Counted from the stretch's first letter, positions 17,827 through 27,350 are shown. The stretch: DNA of 64,000 nucleotides from Bacteroidales bacterium (GCA_004557565.1 SFGS01000012.1:1-64000), one strand, 5' to 3'. Translations and numbers: made by a program. The notes: generated by a model not told the origin, from the sequence alone.

Positions 17827-19176
17827 TTAATTATTAAAAGTGAGGCGTTCGCCACGAACGGAGTCGTTCACCTTGCCGTGGGCATAAGCCACCTCGCCAT
17901 TGACCATCGTCATCACCACCCGGTGATGAACGGTGGAGCCGTTGAGCGGAGTCCAGCCACACTTCGACACCACATCGGCATCGGTGATGGTGAGTCCTTC
18001 AGGCACTTCCTTCACCACGGCGATGTCGGCCTTGTAGCCGGGGCGCAAATAGCCTCGCTTGTCCACCCTGTAGAGCAGTGCGGGCGCATGGCACATCTTG
18101 CCCACCACCATTTCGGGGGTGAATATGCCTTGGTGCGCCAACTCCAGCATAGCCACGAGCGAGAATTGCACCATAGGCATTCCCGAAGCCGCTTTCAGGC
18201 AGCCGCCTTCCTTTTCTGTGAGCAGGTGGGGCGCATGGTCGGTGGAAATCACGTCGATCACGCCCTCACGCAGTGCCCTGCGGAGCGAAGCACGGTCGGC
18301 TGGCGTTTTCACCGAAGGATTGCACTTGATGCGTGCGCCCAGTCGTGCGCCATCGGCCTCGGTGAAGAGCAGATGAGCCACGCAAGCCTCGGCTGTAACT
18401 TTCTTCACGGCGAGCGGCGCGCTGTCGAACAGCGACAATTCCTTGGCGGTGGAAATGTGGAGCACATGCAGTCGGGTGCCACACTCACGAGCCAAATCCA
18501 CGGCACGGCGAGTGCTCTCGTAGCACGCCTCAGCCGAGCGCACCTTGCTGTGATAGCCCAGAGGCAAATCATCGCCGCCCATCTTCTTCAGCAGAGCCTC
18601 GCGATTGGCGTTGATGATGCTCTCGTCCTCGCTATGTACAGCAATAATCGTGCCAAACTCGCTAAACACCCTGCGTTTAGCGTCGGCATCGCTCAAAAGC
18701 ATTCCGCCGGTGGAAGTGCCGAGAAATGCCTTGATGCCGCACACCTTAGAGAAGTCCACTTTTTTGAGTTCATCGAAATTGGTATCGGTGGCACCAATGT
18801 AAGCACTATAGTTCACCACGCTGTTTTCAGCCGCCTTCTCGTATTTCGCCTCAAGGTCGGCGATAGTGACTGTGGCTGGCTTGCAGTTGGGCATATCCAT
18901 CACGGAAGTCACGCCCCCTGCGGCTGCGGCACGGCTCTCGCTTGCGATGTCGGCCTTGTGTGTCATGCCAGGATCACGGAAATGCACATGCGCGTCGATG
19001 GCACCAGGCAGAATCAATGCCTCTTGCACATCAAATTTCTCGTCACATTCGTCTAACAGACAGTTCGACGGACGACCTTCACCCACCTCTGCGATGAGCG
19101 AATCGCTAATCACTACATAGCCTAAATAGCGGCGACCCTCATTAATAACGGTGCCATTGTAAACAATCTTTTTCAT
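17827..19176 (-). CDS. pyrC: Dihydroorotase
   Basis: A zinc amidohydrolase closing carbamoyl-aspartate to dihydroorotate in pyrimidine synthesis. The 449 residues include the metal-binding DAHVHFRDPGMTHKAD, MPNCKP, the LHVLHISTAKE segment and VISTDHAPH. The length and HxH-RDPG signature fit the class I (PyrC/AllB-like) dihydroorotases of Bacteroidota; an allantoinase or dihydropyrimidinase role is less likely. It follows the GT2 gene with a 200-bp gap, a pairing often seen in this order. Confidence 0.9.
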   Translation of the reverse strand: MKKIVYNGTVINEGRRYLGYVVISDSLIAEVGEGRPSNCLLDECDEKFDVQEALILPGAIDAHVHFRDPGMTHKADIASESRAAAAGGVTSVMDMPNCKPATVTIADLEAKYEKAAENSVVNYSAYIGATDTNFDELKKVDFSKVCGIKAFLGTSTGGMLLSDADAKRRVFSEFGTIIAVHSEDESIINANREALLKKMGGDDLPLGYHSKVRSAEACYESTRRAVDLARECGTRLHVLHISTAKELSLFDSAPLAVKKVTAEACVAHLLFTEADGARLGARIKCNPSVKTPADRASLRRALREGVIDVISTDHAPHLLTEKEGGCLKAASGMPMVQFSLVAMLELAHQGIFTPEMVVGKMCHAPALLYRVDKRGYLRPGYKADIAVVKEVPEGLTITDADVVSKCGWTPLNGSTVHHRVVMTMVNGEVAYAHGKVNDSVRGERLTFNN

Positions 19177-19377
19177 AGTTGGTAAGGAATAATTAATGAG
19201 GATGTGCCGGAAAAATTGATTTCGTGTTCATGCAGAGGCACGCCTTTGGCACGTTGCGATGTCAAAAAACAGCGGTACGATGACTGGGCGGCTTATAAGC
19301 ATGTCCCTACGGTTATGGTGTCGGTTACGGGTTATATCCCCCCGACACAGCCTCAAGGTTTACATAATAAAGGTTGC
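19177..19377. other. Decayed repeat between GT2 and pyrC
   Basis: No gene. The sequence includes CACGCCTTTGGCACGTTGCG, a small hairpin similar in pattern to hairpins in the structured elements near 30 kb and at 9620. It may be a decayed copy of that family. Confidence 0.35.
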
Positions 19378-20130
19378 TCATTTTACACGACGGGTGAATT
19401 TCTTCTTATTGAACCATGAGCTCCATTTCAGTTTCACCACACCAAACAGAGCCTCGCTGAAGATACCACCACTCATCTTGCTGGTACCCAGCACACGGTT
19501 CACGAATATGATCGACACTTCCTTCACGTTGAAGCCCATGCAGTAAGCCGTAAACTTCATCTCGATTTGGAAAGCATAGCCCTTAAATTCCACCATATCC
19601 AAGTCCATCGCCTCAAGCACCTCGCGACGGTAGCACACAAATCCTGCGGTGGTGTCGTGCACCTTCATGCCGGTGACGATGCGCACATACTTCGAAGCGA
19701 AGTAACTCATCAGCACACGTCCCATAGGCCAGTTCACCACATTCACGCCATTCACATAGCGCGAGCCCACAGCCACATCGGCACCCTCTTCGGCACACGC
19801 ACGCTGCAGCGGAATCAAATCTTCGGGGCGGTGCGAAAAGTCGGCGTCCATTTCAATGATGTATTGGTAATCGTGCTCAAGTGCCCACTTGAAGCCAGCA
19901 ATGTAGGCGGTGCCCAGTCCGAGTTTGCCAGCACGCTTCACCAAGTGCACACGGCCTGGCATTTCGGCGATAATGCCTTCCACGATAGCGGCGGTGCCAT
20001 CGGGGCTATTATCATCAATTACCAAGACATCGAATTGATGCTCTGGCATATTGGTAACCACGTGGATAATGTTGCTTATATTCTCCTTTTCGTTGTAGGT
20101 AGGGATAATAATTAAGCTATCAGATTTCAT
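19378..20130 (-). CDS. Polyprenol monophosphomannose synthase-like GT2 glycosyltransferase
   Basis: A 250-residue GT-A glycosyltransferase of the dolichol/polyprenol phosphate mannosyltransferase group, which loads sugar onto a lipid carrier for use across the inner membrane. Visible motifs are SLIIIPTYNEKENI at the N-terminus, VIDDNSPDGTAAIVEG and IIEMDADFSHRPED, containing the DxD metal site. There are no C-terminal membrane helices, so it is the soluble DPM1-like type. It stands first in the run towards pyrC and has its own promoter. Confidence 0.88.
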   Translation of the reverse strand: MKSDSLIIIPTYNEKENISNIIHVVTNMPEHQFDVLVIDDNSPDGTAAIVEGIIAEMPGRVHLVKRAGKLGLGTAYIAGFKWALEHDYQYIIEMDADFSHRPEDLIPLQRACAEEGADVAVGSRYVNGVNVVNWPMGRVLMSYFASKYVRIVTGMKVHDTTAGFVCYRREVLEAMDLDMVEFKGYAFQIEMKFTAYCMGFNVKEVSIIFVNRVLGTSKMSGGIFSEALFGVVKLKWSSWFNKKKFTRRVK

Positions 20131-20214
20131 TTAACTCTTTAAGTTTTAAATGTTTATTGTCTTTATAAAACCATACGCCCAATCTGTTAGCGCACAAATA
20201 GGCATATTACACTA

Positions 20215-20222
20215 CAAATATA
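20215..20222 (-). promoter_or_regulatory. -7 box for the GT2 gene
   Basis: On the minus strand TATATTTG fits TAnnTTTG and lies 85 bases before the start codon. A TTG at 20246-20248 is a possible -33 element with slightly wide spacing. Confidence 0.5.
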
Positions 20223-20267
20223 CAAAAAAAAATGAAATTTACCCACAAGCAGGAGAATATTCTATCA

Positions 20268-20300
20268 AGAAATTAGAGGTTAGAAATTAGAGATTAGATT
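20268..20300. repeat. TTAGAAATTAGA array
   Basis: Short array of AAATTAGAGGTTAGAAATTA type joined to the left copy of the type I RM flanking repeat, the same arrangement as at 25890-25920. Confidence 0.7.
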
Positions 20301-20315
20301 TTTTTGGAAGATTTT

Positions 20316-20582
20316 TTTGGAAGTTAAGGAGTTAAGAAGTTAAAGAAGTTAAGACGATGGCTTTGGCTGTTGGTAATCTACTGGACACTGGGTGTGAGAA
20401 ACACCGATTTAATCCGATTTTTCACACCTATTTTATCCATTAAAACCCGATTTTCACCGATTTTAAAAAAGTCAACAGGTCAACGAGTCAACAGGTCAAC
20501 GAGTGATAGGATATAGGGGGGAATAGGTGATAATGGATTTTATAATGGATTAAATAGGTGTTTTTTTCGCGACAATAACAGC
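20316..20582 (+). repeat. Left flanking repeat of the type I RM locus
   Basis: Bases 20345-20405 are identical over 61 bp to 25941-26001, and similarity continues through TATTTTATCCATTAAAACCC to TGGATTAAATAGGTGTTTTT. The element contains an internal inverted repeat (CACCTATTTTATCCATTAA against GGATTAAATAGGTG), so it can fold. This copy carries an extra segment of GTCAACAGGTCAACGAG units at 20471-20503, with an inverted relative at 20631-20669. No gene is present in the 546-bp gap. Confidence 0.85.
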
Positions 20583-20676
20583 CTCGCCGCCACTCAAGTC
20601 GGACTTGTCGGACCAAAAAAAACTCGAAAACCTGTTGACCTGTTGACTTGTTGACTCGTAGACTCGTAGAAGGGAC

Positions 20677-23055
20677 TTACGACAGATATAGGGATTTTTG
20701 GAAATTTCGGAAGGTGGTTCTGGCCTTGTCGATGCCGCCTAACTCCGCCACAGCCTCAGCAACGCTGCCAAATTTGAGTTGCATGTGCGTGGGCAGCGAC
20801 CTCAATTCAAGTTCGTTGATGCCCTTATCCACATACGCCTGGCTCACATATTTCACAAACGCCTCCTGCGCTGGCGTAAGGTCGGGCAGAGGGTCGGCAC
20901 TCATGGCGCGCTCCCGTCGGTTGATAGGCTCCACTTCGTAGGCTATGTATTCCAGCACATCGAGCAAGTCGCAGTCGTCAACGCCGATAAGCGATCGCAA
21001 CTGCTCCAGCACGTCCATGCCATAACCAGCGCCGCCCATCTTCACCAGCAGTTCGGCGCGAGATTCAGGATATGCCCATTTCTGCTTCAAATCGTCGATT
21101 GAGGTGAAAAACGACGGCAAATCGCCAAACATTTCGTTCACAAACTCCTGAGTGCTCACGAGTTTGCCATCTTTGCCCCAGAACATATCGTCGCGCACGA
21201 ATTTCACCCTCCTCACATGGTTTTTACCCAAGTAAATCTCCACAGGCTCCTTTACATCCTTCTCGCAGATGCAGGGATAACTGCCGCACTTCGGGCAAGG
21301 GCACACGCAAGGATTCTGACCGCACTTCTCACACACGCAGATGCAGGGGTTGTGTCCACACTTGCGGCACACATAGCGCTTACCGCTCCCCGATGGCGTG
21401 CAGGTGCAAGGCGAGTTGCCACACCGGCTGCACACCGGCTCACCGTCCCACTGCGGGTCGGCATAGTGGGCGTAGGCCTTCACAAAGTCGAAAATCGAGA
21501 AAAAGTATTTGCCATCGTAAAGGCGCGTGCCACGCCCCACAATTTGCTTGTATTCCACCATCGAGTTCACCGGACGCATCAGCACTATGTTGCGCACATT
21601 GAGCGCATCCACGCCAGTGCTCAACTTCTCGCTGGTGGTGAGAATGGTGGGTATGGTCTTTTCGTTGTCTTGAAATTCCTTCAGGTATTGATCTCCGAGG
21701 TTTCTATCGTTGGAAGTGACACGCACGGCGTAGAACGGATTTCCACCGTTGATGCTGTTGATCATGTCGCGCACCTGCCCGGCGTGGTTCTGCGTGCAGC
21801 AAAACACCAGCGTCTTCTCGTTGCGGTCTATCATATTCATCCACTCACGCACACGCAACTCGTCGCGCTGGCGAATCTTGATATTGCCGTGGTAGAAGTC
21901 GGTTTCTGTATACACTCTGCCCTCGTCCACTTCGCCACTCACCACCTTGTCGTCGGGGGTGTATTGGTATTCGTCGATGTTGCTGCTCATCTTCACATGG
22001 TGGAAAGGCGTGAGAAAGCCGTCTTCAATGCCTCGGCGCAGCGAGTATTCGTAAAGCGGATCGCCAAAGTAGCGGTAGGTGTCGGCGTTGCAGTCGCGGC
22101 GTGGTGTGGCGGTAAGCCCCAGTTGCACTGCCGAATTAAAATATTGCAAAATCTCCCTCCACGAACTTTTTTCATTCGCAACGCCACGGTGACACTCGTC
22201 GATGATAATCAGGTCGAAGAAGTCGGGTGGATATTGTCCGAAGTTGGCCGCGCCGTCGGTTTCGTTCAGGAAAGTCTGGTAAATGGAGAAGAATACGCTG
22301 CCGTTTCGTGGCACCTCGCCCGTCTTTTTCACGCCTTTGGCGCTGATGCGCACCTTGGCATCGGCGCTGAAGCCGTCGAAGCCGTTAAACGCCTGGTCGG
22401 CGAGGTTGTTGAGGTAGGCAAGAAACAGAATGCGGGGGCGTGTGCCGGTTTGGCGCACATTCCAGTGCGACTGAAACAGTTTCCACGCTATCTGAAAGGC
22501 GATAAAGGTTTTGCCGGTGCCAGTGGCGAGGGTGAGCAACATTCGCTTGCGTCCATCGGCTATGGCATCGAGCGTGCGCCGAATGGCTATTTCCTGATAG
22601 TAGCGAGGCTTGCGGCCACCGCCGCTGTAGAGCGGGCAGGCATTGAAAGTGTCGCGCCACGCATTTTGGGTGCTGAACGTGCGTTGCCACAGCGCTTCGG
22701 GGCTGGGAAATGCCGCCACAGTCTGCTCAGCCCCAGTGGCCATGTCCATCTCGTAGATGGTGTTGCCATTGGTGGCGTAGGTGAATCGGATGTCGAGTGC
22801 CTTGGCATACACCTTGGCTTGCCCCACGCCGTCGGCCACATCGCGCTCGTCGCTCTTGGCTTCCACCACAGCGAGTTTCACGCCACGATACACGAGTATG
22901 TAGTCGGCTTTCAGGGGTTTGGGCTTAACGGTGCGACTGATGCGACCGTTGGTGAACTGCACCTCGGTGAGGATGCGGCTCTCTGCCACCACACTCCACC
23001 CTGCCGCCTTCAGTGCAGGGTCAATTTTCTGTAGTCGAGTATCCGATTCGTTCAT
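20677..23055 (-). CDS. hsdR: Type I restriction enzyme R subunit (with Cys-rich insertion)
   Basis: HsdR is the ATP-driven translocase and nuclease of the type I complex. The 792 residues begin with a PD-(D/E)xK domain (DYILVYRG followed by LAVVEAKSDE, residues ~50-75), then a SF2 helicase with Walker A LATGTGKTFIAFQ, box II IIDECHRG, GLTATPRR and motif VI QIVGRGTRLYDG, and a C-terminal helical part. Between helicase and tail (~540-598) lies an unusual run of CxxCGxxPCxC units (CRKCGHNPCICV, CEKCGQNPCVCP, CPKCGSYPCICE) that could bind several zinc ions. It lies 62 bases after hsdS. Confidence 0.92.
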   Translation of the reverse strand: MNESDTRLQKIDPALKAAGWSVVAESRILTEVQFTNGRISRTVKPKPLKADYILVYRGVKLAVVEAKSDERDVADGVGQAKVYAKALDIRFTYATNGNTIYEMDMATGAEQTVAAFPSPEALWQRTFSTQNAWRDTFNACPLYSGGGRKPRYYQEIAIRRTLDAIADGRKRMLLTLATGTGKTFIAFQIAWKLFQSHWNVRQTGTRPRILFLAYLNNLADQAFNGFDGFSADAKVRISAKGVKKTGEVPRNGSVFFSIYQTFLNETDGAANFGQYPPDFFDLIIIDECHRGVANEKSSWREILQYFNSAVQLGLTATPRRDCNADTYRYFGDPLYEYSLRRGIEDGFLTPFHHVKMSSNIDEYQYTPDDKVVSGEVDEGRVYTETDFYHGNIKIRQRDELRVREWMNMIDRNEKTLVFCCTQNHAGQVRDMINSINGGNPFYAVRVTSNDRNLGDQYLKEFQDNEKTIPTILTTSEKLSTGVDALNVRNIVLMRPVNSMVEYKQIVGRGTRLYDGKYFFSIFDFVKAYAHYADPQWDGEPVCSRCGNSPCTCTPSGSGKRYVCRKCGHNPCICVCEKCGQNPCVCPCPKCGSYPCICEKDVKEPVEIYLGKNHVRRVKFVRDDMFWGKDGKLVSTQEFVNEMFGDLPSFFTSIDDLKQKWAYPESRAELLVKMGGAGYGMDVLEQLRSLIGVDDCDLLDVLEYIAYEVEPINRRERAMSADPLPDLTPAQEAFVKYVSQAYVDKGINELELRSLPTHMQLKFGSVAEAVAELGGIDKARTTFRNFQKSLYLS

Positions 23056-23117
23056 AACCTCTTATTTATTTTGTTATCAACCACAAATTTACACAAATTC
23101 CCACGAATTCCCACGAA

Positions 23118-24350
23118 TTACAATTCGCCATTAAATGCACGACGCAAAACAGCCTGCTTCAAAGCATCACATTCGGCAATAGTCTTTTCCGCATTGGCTT
23201 CTATTTGCGAACACATTTGCTCTACACTGTGCAGTTTTTTTACTATCAAATTTTGCTCTGCCTTGTCGGGCAGACAAACCAACAATTTTTTGAGTGATGT
23301 TTTATTAAATTTTGGTTGCGCCATACTATTAATTATACCCAAAAGCGACTTTTGGAACTCTTGACCTTTAAATGCATAAGACAAGAATTCATTACTCTCA
23401 GTATCGCTTCTTACAAGAATTGCATTTGGTCCTAAAACATTGTGTTCATAGGGCAATTGAGAAGGATTAACTATGTAAACTTCGCCACAGTTAACTCCGA
23501 TATTTGGCAAAACGATTGATTGTTTATCCAAATTCACTCTATATAAAAAATCAAATGCGCTCTTTGATACATAAACAAATTTCCCTTTTGTGAAATTTGA
23601 CTTAATATCAGTTGTCCTCACCAATTGTGCAAAATCTTTTTCTGAATTGTATTTCACATTCTCCCTCAATGCTGCAAAAGAACCTGCAGCCACAAAATCT
23701 GTAATAGTTTCGCAAACCTCACTAAGTTTTTTTGTTTGCCAGTTGGGCTTGGGGGTGAGTTCTTGTTTGAGGACTTGCTGGAAGAGGGCTTTGGCATTTT
23801 CCAAATTCTTCTGTGCATTCTCCTTCAACGCATCAATCTTCGCAAAAGCAGCATCCAATACCTCCACAATCCGCCCCTGCTCCAACAATGAAGGAACAGG
23901 AATAGGGATTATGTCTAATTTCTTCTTGTTTAAGGTCTTTCCTAACACTTTTTCATCACCACTAGCAAACTTTTGCCAATCAAATGATTCAAAATAATAT
24001 TTAAGAAAAAACTTGTTTAAACTCTTGTCCTTAAAAGGCAGCGCAGCAATAGCCTCGTTTGTGTACAAATCTGTTCCAGCAAAAGCAGTTTTGCCTAATG
24101 TAAGTTTAAAACTCAGCAAAAGAGTGCCTTTTTTTACTATCTTTATATTTTGTTTCGCTTCATCAGAAATGTATTCTTTGCTATCATTAACATAGCCACC
24201 TTCTGCAGAGTTTAGATCGGCAATAGATAGCCAAATGTTTTTCGATTGCCTTTCCTTATCCCACATCCTCGCATCTGAACGTGGTGGCGTTTTCCCTAAG
24301 TTGATTTCGCACACCTCACCCAGTTTTTTTATTTCCCAGCCTTGTTTCAT
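23118..24350 (-). CDS. hsdS: Type I restriction specificity subunit S
   Basis: HsdS reads the bipartite target and positions HsdM and HsdR. The 410 residues show two target-recognition domains, each ending in a conserved helix: LLEQGRIVEVLDAAFAKIDA in the middle and NLIVKKLHSVEQMCSQIEAN at the end, finishing LRRAFNGEL. The two halves start alike (EIKKLGEVCEI and QTKKLSEVCETI). It is more AT-rich than hsdM and hsdR, as is common for the exchanged specificity gene. Its start overlaps the hsdM stop. No spare hsdS fragments for shuffling were seen. Confidence 0.92.
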   Translation of the reverse strand: MKQGWEIKKLGEVCEINLGKTPPRSDARMWDKERQSKNIWLSIADLNSAEGGYVNDSKEYISDEAKQNIKIVKKGTLLLSFKLTLGKTAFAGTDLYTNEAIAALPFKDKSLNKFFLKYYFESFDWQKFASGDEKVLGKTLNKKKLDIIPIPVPSLLEQGRIVEVLDAAFAKIDALKENAQKNLENAKALFQQVLKQELTPKPNWQTKKLSEVCETITDFVAAGSFAALRENVKYNSEKDFAQLVRTTDIKSNFTKGKFVYVSKSAFDFLYRVNLDKQSIVLPNIGVNCGEVYIVNPSQLPYEHNVLGPNAILVRSDTESNEFLSYAFKGQEFQKSLLGIINSMAQPKFNKTSLKKLLVCLPDKAEQNLIVKKLHSVEQMCSQIEANAEKTIAECDALKQAVLRRAFNGEL

Positions 24351-25789
24351 AGGAGTTGTAGGATTTCGTCGAGAAGTTGTTGGCTTTCGGCATTGAGGGT
24401 TACGATTTCGTTGGCTATCTCTTGTGGGGTGCGGTTGTCCACCACTTCCACCTTATTGGGATTTTTCACGCTAAGGTCGAAGTTGTCGTCGAGATTGCTC
24501 ACATCGATGCTCCATGAGTTTTCGCTCTCGGCTTTATTGGGCATCATCGCCACAAAGTCGGCAAGGTCGGCCTCGGTCATAGGGCGAGTTCTGGTGAAAT
24601 GCTTGTCGAGTTGGTAATACCACACACGGCTGGTGGGCTCACCCTTATGGAAAAACAGCACCACAGTTTTCACGCCCGCGCCGAGAAACACGCCCGCCGG
24701 CAGGTCGAGCACGGTGTGGAGATTGCACTCGGTGAGCAACTTCTTGCGCAAGGCAATGGAAGCGTTGTCGGTATTGCTCAAAAAAGTGTTTTTGATCACA
24801 ATGCCAGCCTTTCCGCCCGGCTTCAGATGCTTGATAAAGTGCTGGAGAAACATATAGGCAGTTTCGCTGCTCTGAATAGGGAAATTTTGCTGCACCTCGG
24901 CGCGCTCACTGCCGCCGAAAGGAGGGTTGGCAAGCACATAGTCGTGCTGGTCGCGCGCCTGCACATTGGCAAGATTCTCGGTGAGCGTGTTGGTCTTTAC
25001 GATGTTGGGGCACTGCACGCCGTGCAAAATCATATTCATAATGGCAATGATATAAGCCAGTCCCTTCAGTTCCTTGCCATAGAAAGTGGAGGTTTGCAGC
25101 ACTTCCTCGTCGGAGGTGCTTTTCACATGCTCGTGCATATAGTTGTAAGCCTCGCAGAGGAAGCCAGCCGAGCCACATGCGCCGTCGTAAACCGTGCCAC
25201 CAATCTGCGGGTCAATCACACGCACGATGGTGCGAATGAGCGGACGGGGCGTGTAGTATTCGCCACCGTTGCGCCCGGCGTTGCCCATCTGCTTGAGGCG
25301 GTTTTCGTAGATTTGCGTCATTTCGTGTTGATCCTCCGCCGTTTGGAATTTGAGTTCAGCCACTTTCTCCACCACATCGCGCAGATTGTAGCCGCTCGAA
25401 ATCTTATTCTTGATTTCGGAGAAAATCACACCCACCTTAAATTCGATGGTGTCGGGCTCGTAAAGCGCCTTGAATCCCTGCAAATAGGGAAACAGGCGAT
25501 TGTTCACAAATTCGATAAGGTCGTCGCCCGTAAGCGCCTTGGATATGTCGTATTTGCCATCGTCGCCGAGGGGCATGGCCCACACATTCCAGCGAAATTC
25601 CTCGCTGATGATGCGAGAGTAGTTTTCGCCCATGAGCATCGCGCTCATTTCGCGCGTTTGCTCCAAATCGTCGAAATATTTCAGGAAAAGCACCCAGGAA
25701 GATTGCTCCACATAGTCGAGGGCGGTAGAGCAGCCCTCATCGTGGCGCAACGTGTTGTCGATAGCCTTAAATATGTTTTCAAAAGCCAT
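24347..25789 (-). CDS. hsdM: Type I N6-adenine DNA methyltransferase M subunit
   Basis: HsdM methylates adenine in the type I target and with HsdS protects the host. The 480-residue protein has an N-terminal helical domain (MAFENIFKAIDNTLRHDEG), the AdoMet site VYDGACGSAGFLCEAY, the catalytic motif IV DYVLANPPFGG and a C-terminal coil. EYYTPRPLIR is the family signature before motif I. It is the first gene of hsdM-hsdS-hsdR, read leftwards; hsdS overlaps its stop codon. Confidence 0.95.
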   Translation of the reverse strand: MAFENIFKAIDNTLRHDEGCSTALDYVEQSSWVLFLKYFDDLEQTREMSAMLMGENYSRIISEEFRWNVWAMPLGDDGKYDISKALTGDDLIEFVNNRLFPYLQGFKALYEPDTIEFKVGVIFSEIKNKISSGYNLRDVVEKVAELKFQTAEDQHEMTQIYENRLKQMGNAGRNGGEYYTPRPLIRTIVRVIDPQIGGTVYDGACGSAGFLCEAYNYMHEHVKSTSDEEVLQTSTFYGKELKGLAYIIAIMNMILHGVQCPNIVKTNTLTENLANVQARDQHDYVLANPPFGGSERAEVQQNFPIQSSETAYMFLQHFIKHLKPGGKAGIVIKNTFLSNTDNASIALRKKLLTECNLHTVLDLPAGVFLGAGVKTVVLFFHKGEPTSRVWYYQLDKHFTRTRPMTEADLADFVAMMPNKAESENSWSIDVSNLDDNFDLSVKNPNKVEVVDNRTPQEIANEIVTLNAESQQLLDEILQLL

Positions 25790-25889
25790 AATGGATTGTG
25801 GTTTTTATGTGTGCGTTGGTTGATATTGTTATTAATGATGTAAAGTTACAATTTTTTCCCAAAACCAGCAAAGAAGAAGGGGGAAAAGA

Positions 25890-25920
25890 GGTTAGAAATT
25901 AGAAATTAGAAATTAGATTT
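25890..25920. repeat. TTAGAAATTAGA array
   Basis: Three to four units of GTTAGAAATTAGAAATTAGA adjoining the right RM-flanking repeat. Confidence 0.7.
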
Positions 25921-26140
25921 TTTGGAAGTTAAGGAGTTAAGAAGTTAAGACGATGGCTTTGGCTGTTGGTAATCTACTGGACACTGGGTGTGAGAAACAC
26001 CTAATTCAATGCGATCTTTCACTCCTATTTTATCCATTAAAACCCGATTTACACCGAATTAAAATAAATAATAAAAATCGGTGTTAATGGATTTTTAATG
26101 GATTAAATAGGTGTTTTTTTTCGGACCCGTAACAGAGCCA
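25919..26140 (+). repeat. Right flanking repeat of the type I RM locus
   Basis: Direct copy of the element at 20316-20582, sharing an exact 61-bp core (25941-26001) and most of the following palindromic part. It occupies nearly all of the gene-free gap between hsdM and the BspA-like gene. The two copies are 5.6 kb apart in the same orientation. Confidence 0.85.
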
Positions 26141-26174
26141 TTTGCGGATCATTTGGGTTAGTAAGTGGGGAGGG

Positions 26175-27176
26175 CTACTTGCCTAATATGCATTCGATGA
26201 CTGCCGTGGCGTCTGCGATATCCACTACCCCATCACCATTCACATCACAATTGGCAGAATGGTCGGAGTCTGTCATCTCGCGGACAGCGCGAAACTGCCC
26301 TGCCCAACCTTTCGCCATGCGATAGTCGGCGGCACGGCCTTTTGGCACATAAAGCACACAGTAAGGGCTCACGCCTGCAAATGGCGAGGTGTCGCCTTCA
26401 CACACTGGCGGATACTTGGCGAGGCTTATCACATTAGTTCGATTGCCAAGATTAAACGAACTGCTCCGGATAGTGTTTACACTTTCACCAAATACCAGCG
26501 AATCGAGAGCAGAACAATTCTGAAACACTTTTGCTCCAGTAATAGATATAGCATCTGAAAGAATTGTGACAGAAGCCAACTTGATACAGTCCGCAAAAGC
26601 GTAATTTTTTATCAAGTTCACATTTTTTGGTATCACCACGCTGGTCAAACTGTTGCATAGTGCAAATGCGTATGAAGGAATAGTGCTAACACCGCTTCCT
26701 ATCTTCAGTGAAGTGATGTTCATGCATTGGAGAAAGCAGCATTCTCCTAAGTTAGTCACAGAGTTGGGTATGTCGATAGTTTTCAATCCCAAACAATGGC
26801 AGAAGGCATAAGCTCCAATTGAAGTGAGGCCTTGCGGCAAAACCAATTCCGTTATTTTAGTGCAACCCTAGAATGCATTATCGCCAATGGTGGTCACATT
26901 ATCGCTAAAAGTTATCGACTTTAAACCGGTGCACTCTTTGAAAGCCTCGTTACCGACAGCAGTCACTTTATACTGATCGCCTGCAAAAGTGACAATGCTT
27001 GGTATCACCACGCGGCCTGCGTATTTCTTGTCTCCCGCCAACAGTGTGGCTGTTCTGACTTCGCCATCGAAACTAAGCGCATAATTCATGCCATCTATCA
27101 CAGCCTGACCCACAGCAGCATGCACACTTGTCACACAAAGTAAAAATGCTAAAATCGCAAAAATTTTTCTTTTCAT
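26175..27176 (-). pseudogene. BspA-like leucine-rich-repeat surface protein, broken by a TAG codon
   Basis: A secreted LRR_5 (BspA/TpLRR) protein with dockerin-like C-terminus. It starts with a signal peptide (MKRKIFAILAFLLCVTSVHA) and runs through AFKECTGLKSITFSDNVTTI-type repeats. At 26868-26870 an in-frame TAG sits inside a repeat (…TTIGDNAF-stop-GCTKITELVLP…). The frame is otherwise open to the end, where AFALCNSLTSVVIP and similar repeats are followed by CDVNGDGVVDIADATAVIE. Intact length would be 333 codons. As read it makes a 102-residue stub, unless the codon is read through. A second start at 26846 is not expected to give an exported product. Confidence 0.8.
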
Positions 27177-27232
27177 ATCTGTTTAAGTTTAAGATTAATA
27201 ATGTTTACTATCATTCTCCTATTTATTTTACA

Positions 27233-27263
27233 CAAAGATATGTTTTTTAGATGGATTGACAAA
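27233..27263 (-). promoter_or_regulatory. Promoter of the BspA-like gene
   Basis: On the minus strand TTTG (27260-27263), 19 bases, then TATCTTTG (27233-27240) match the Bacteroidota consensus exactly. The leader before the ATG is about 50 nt. The promoter is intact although the gene is interrupted. Confidence 0.7.
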
Positions 27264-27350
27264 AAAGATGTTCACATTTTTTATCACAGAATGTAATAAT
27301 TATTCCTGCTTCACGTTCTTTATTAATAAGGCATTATTATAAATATTAGA

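Noticed and set aside
20471..20669. GTCAACAGGTCAACGAG units and their inverted relatives as a replication or att site
   Set aside because: They are short, imperfect and part of one copy of the RM-flanking repeat only; no integrase or replication gene is near.
23118..24350. Phase-variable shuffling of hsdS
   Set aside because: I found no second or partial hsdS, no invertase gene and no inverted repeats in the specificity gene, so the locus seems to have a single fixed specificity.
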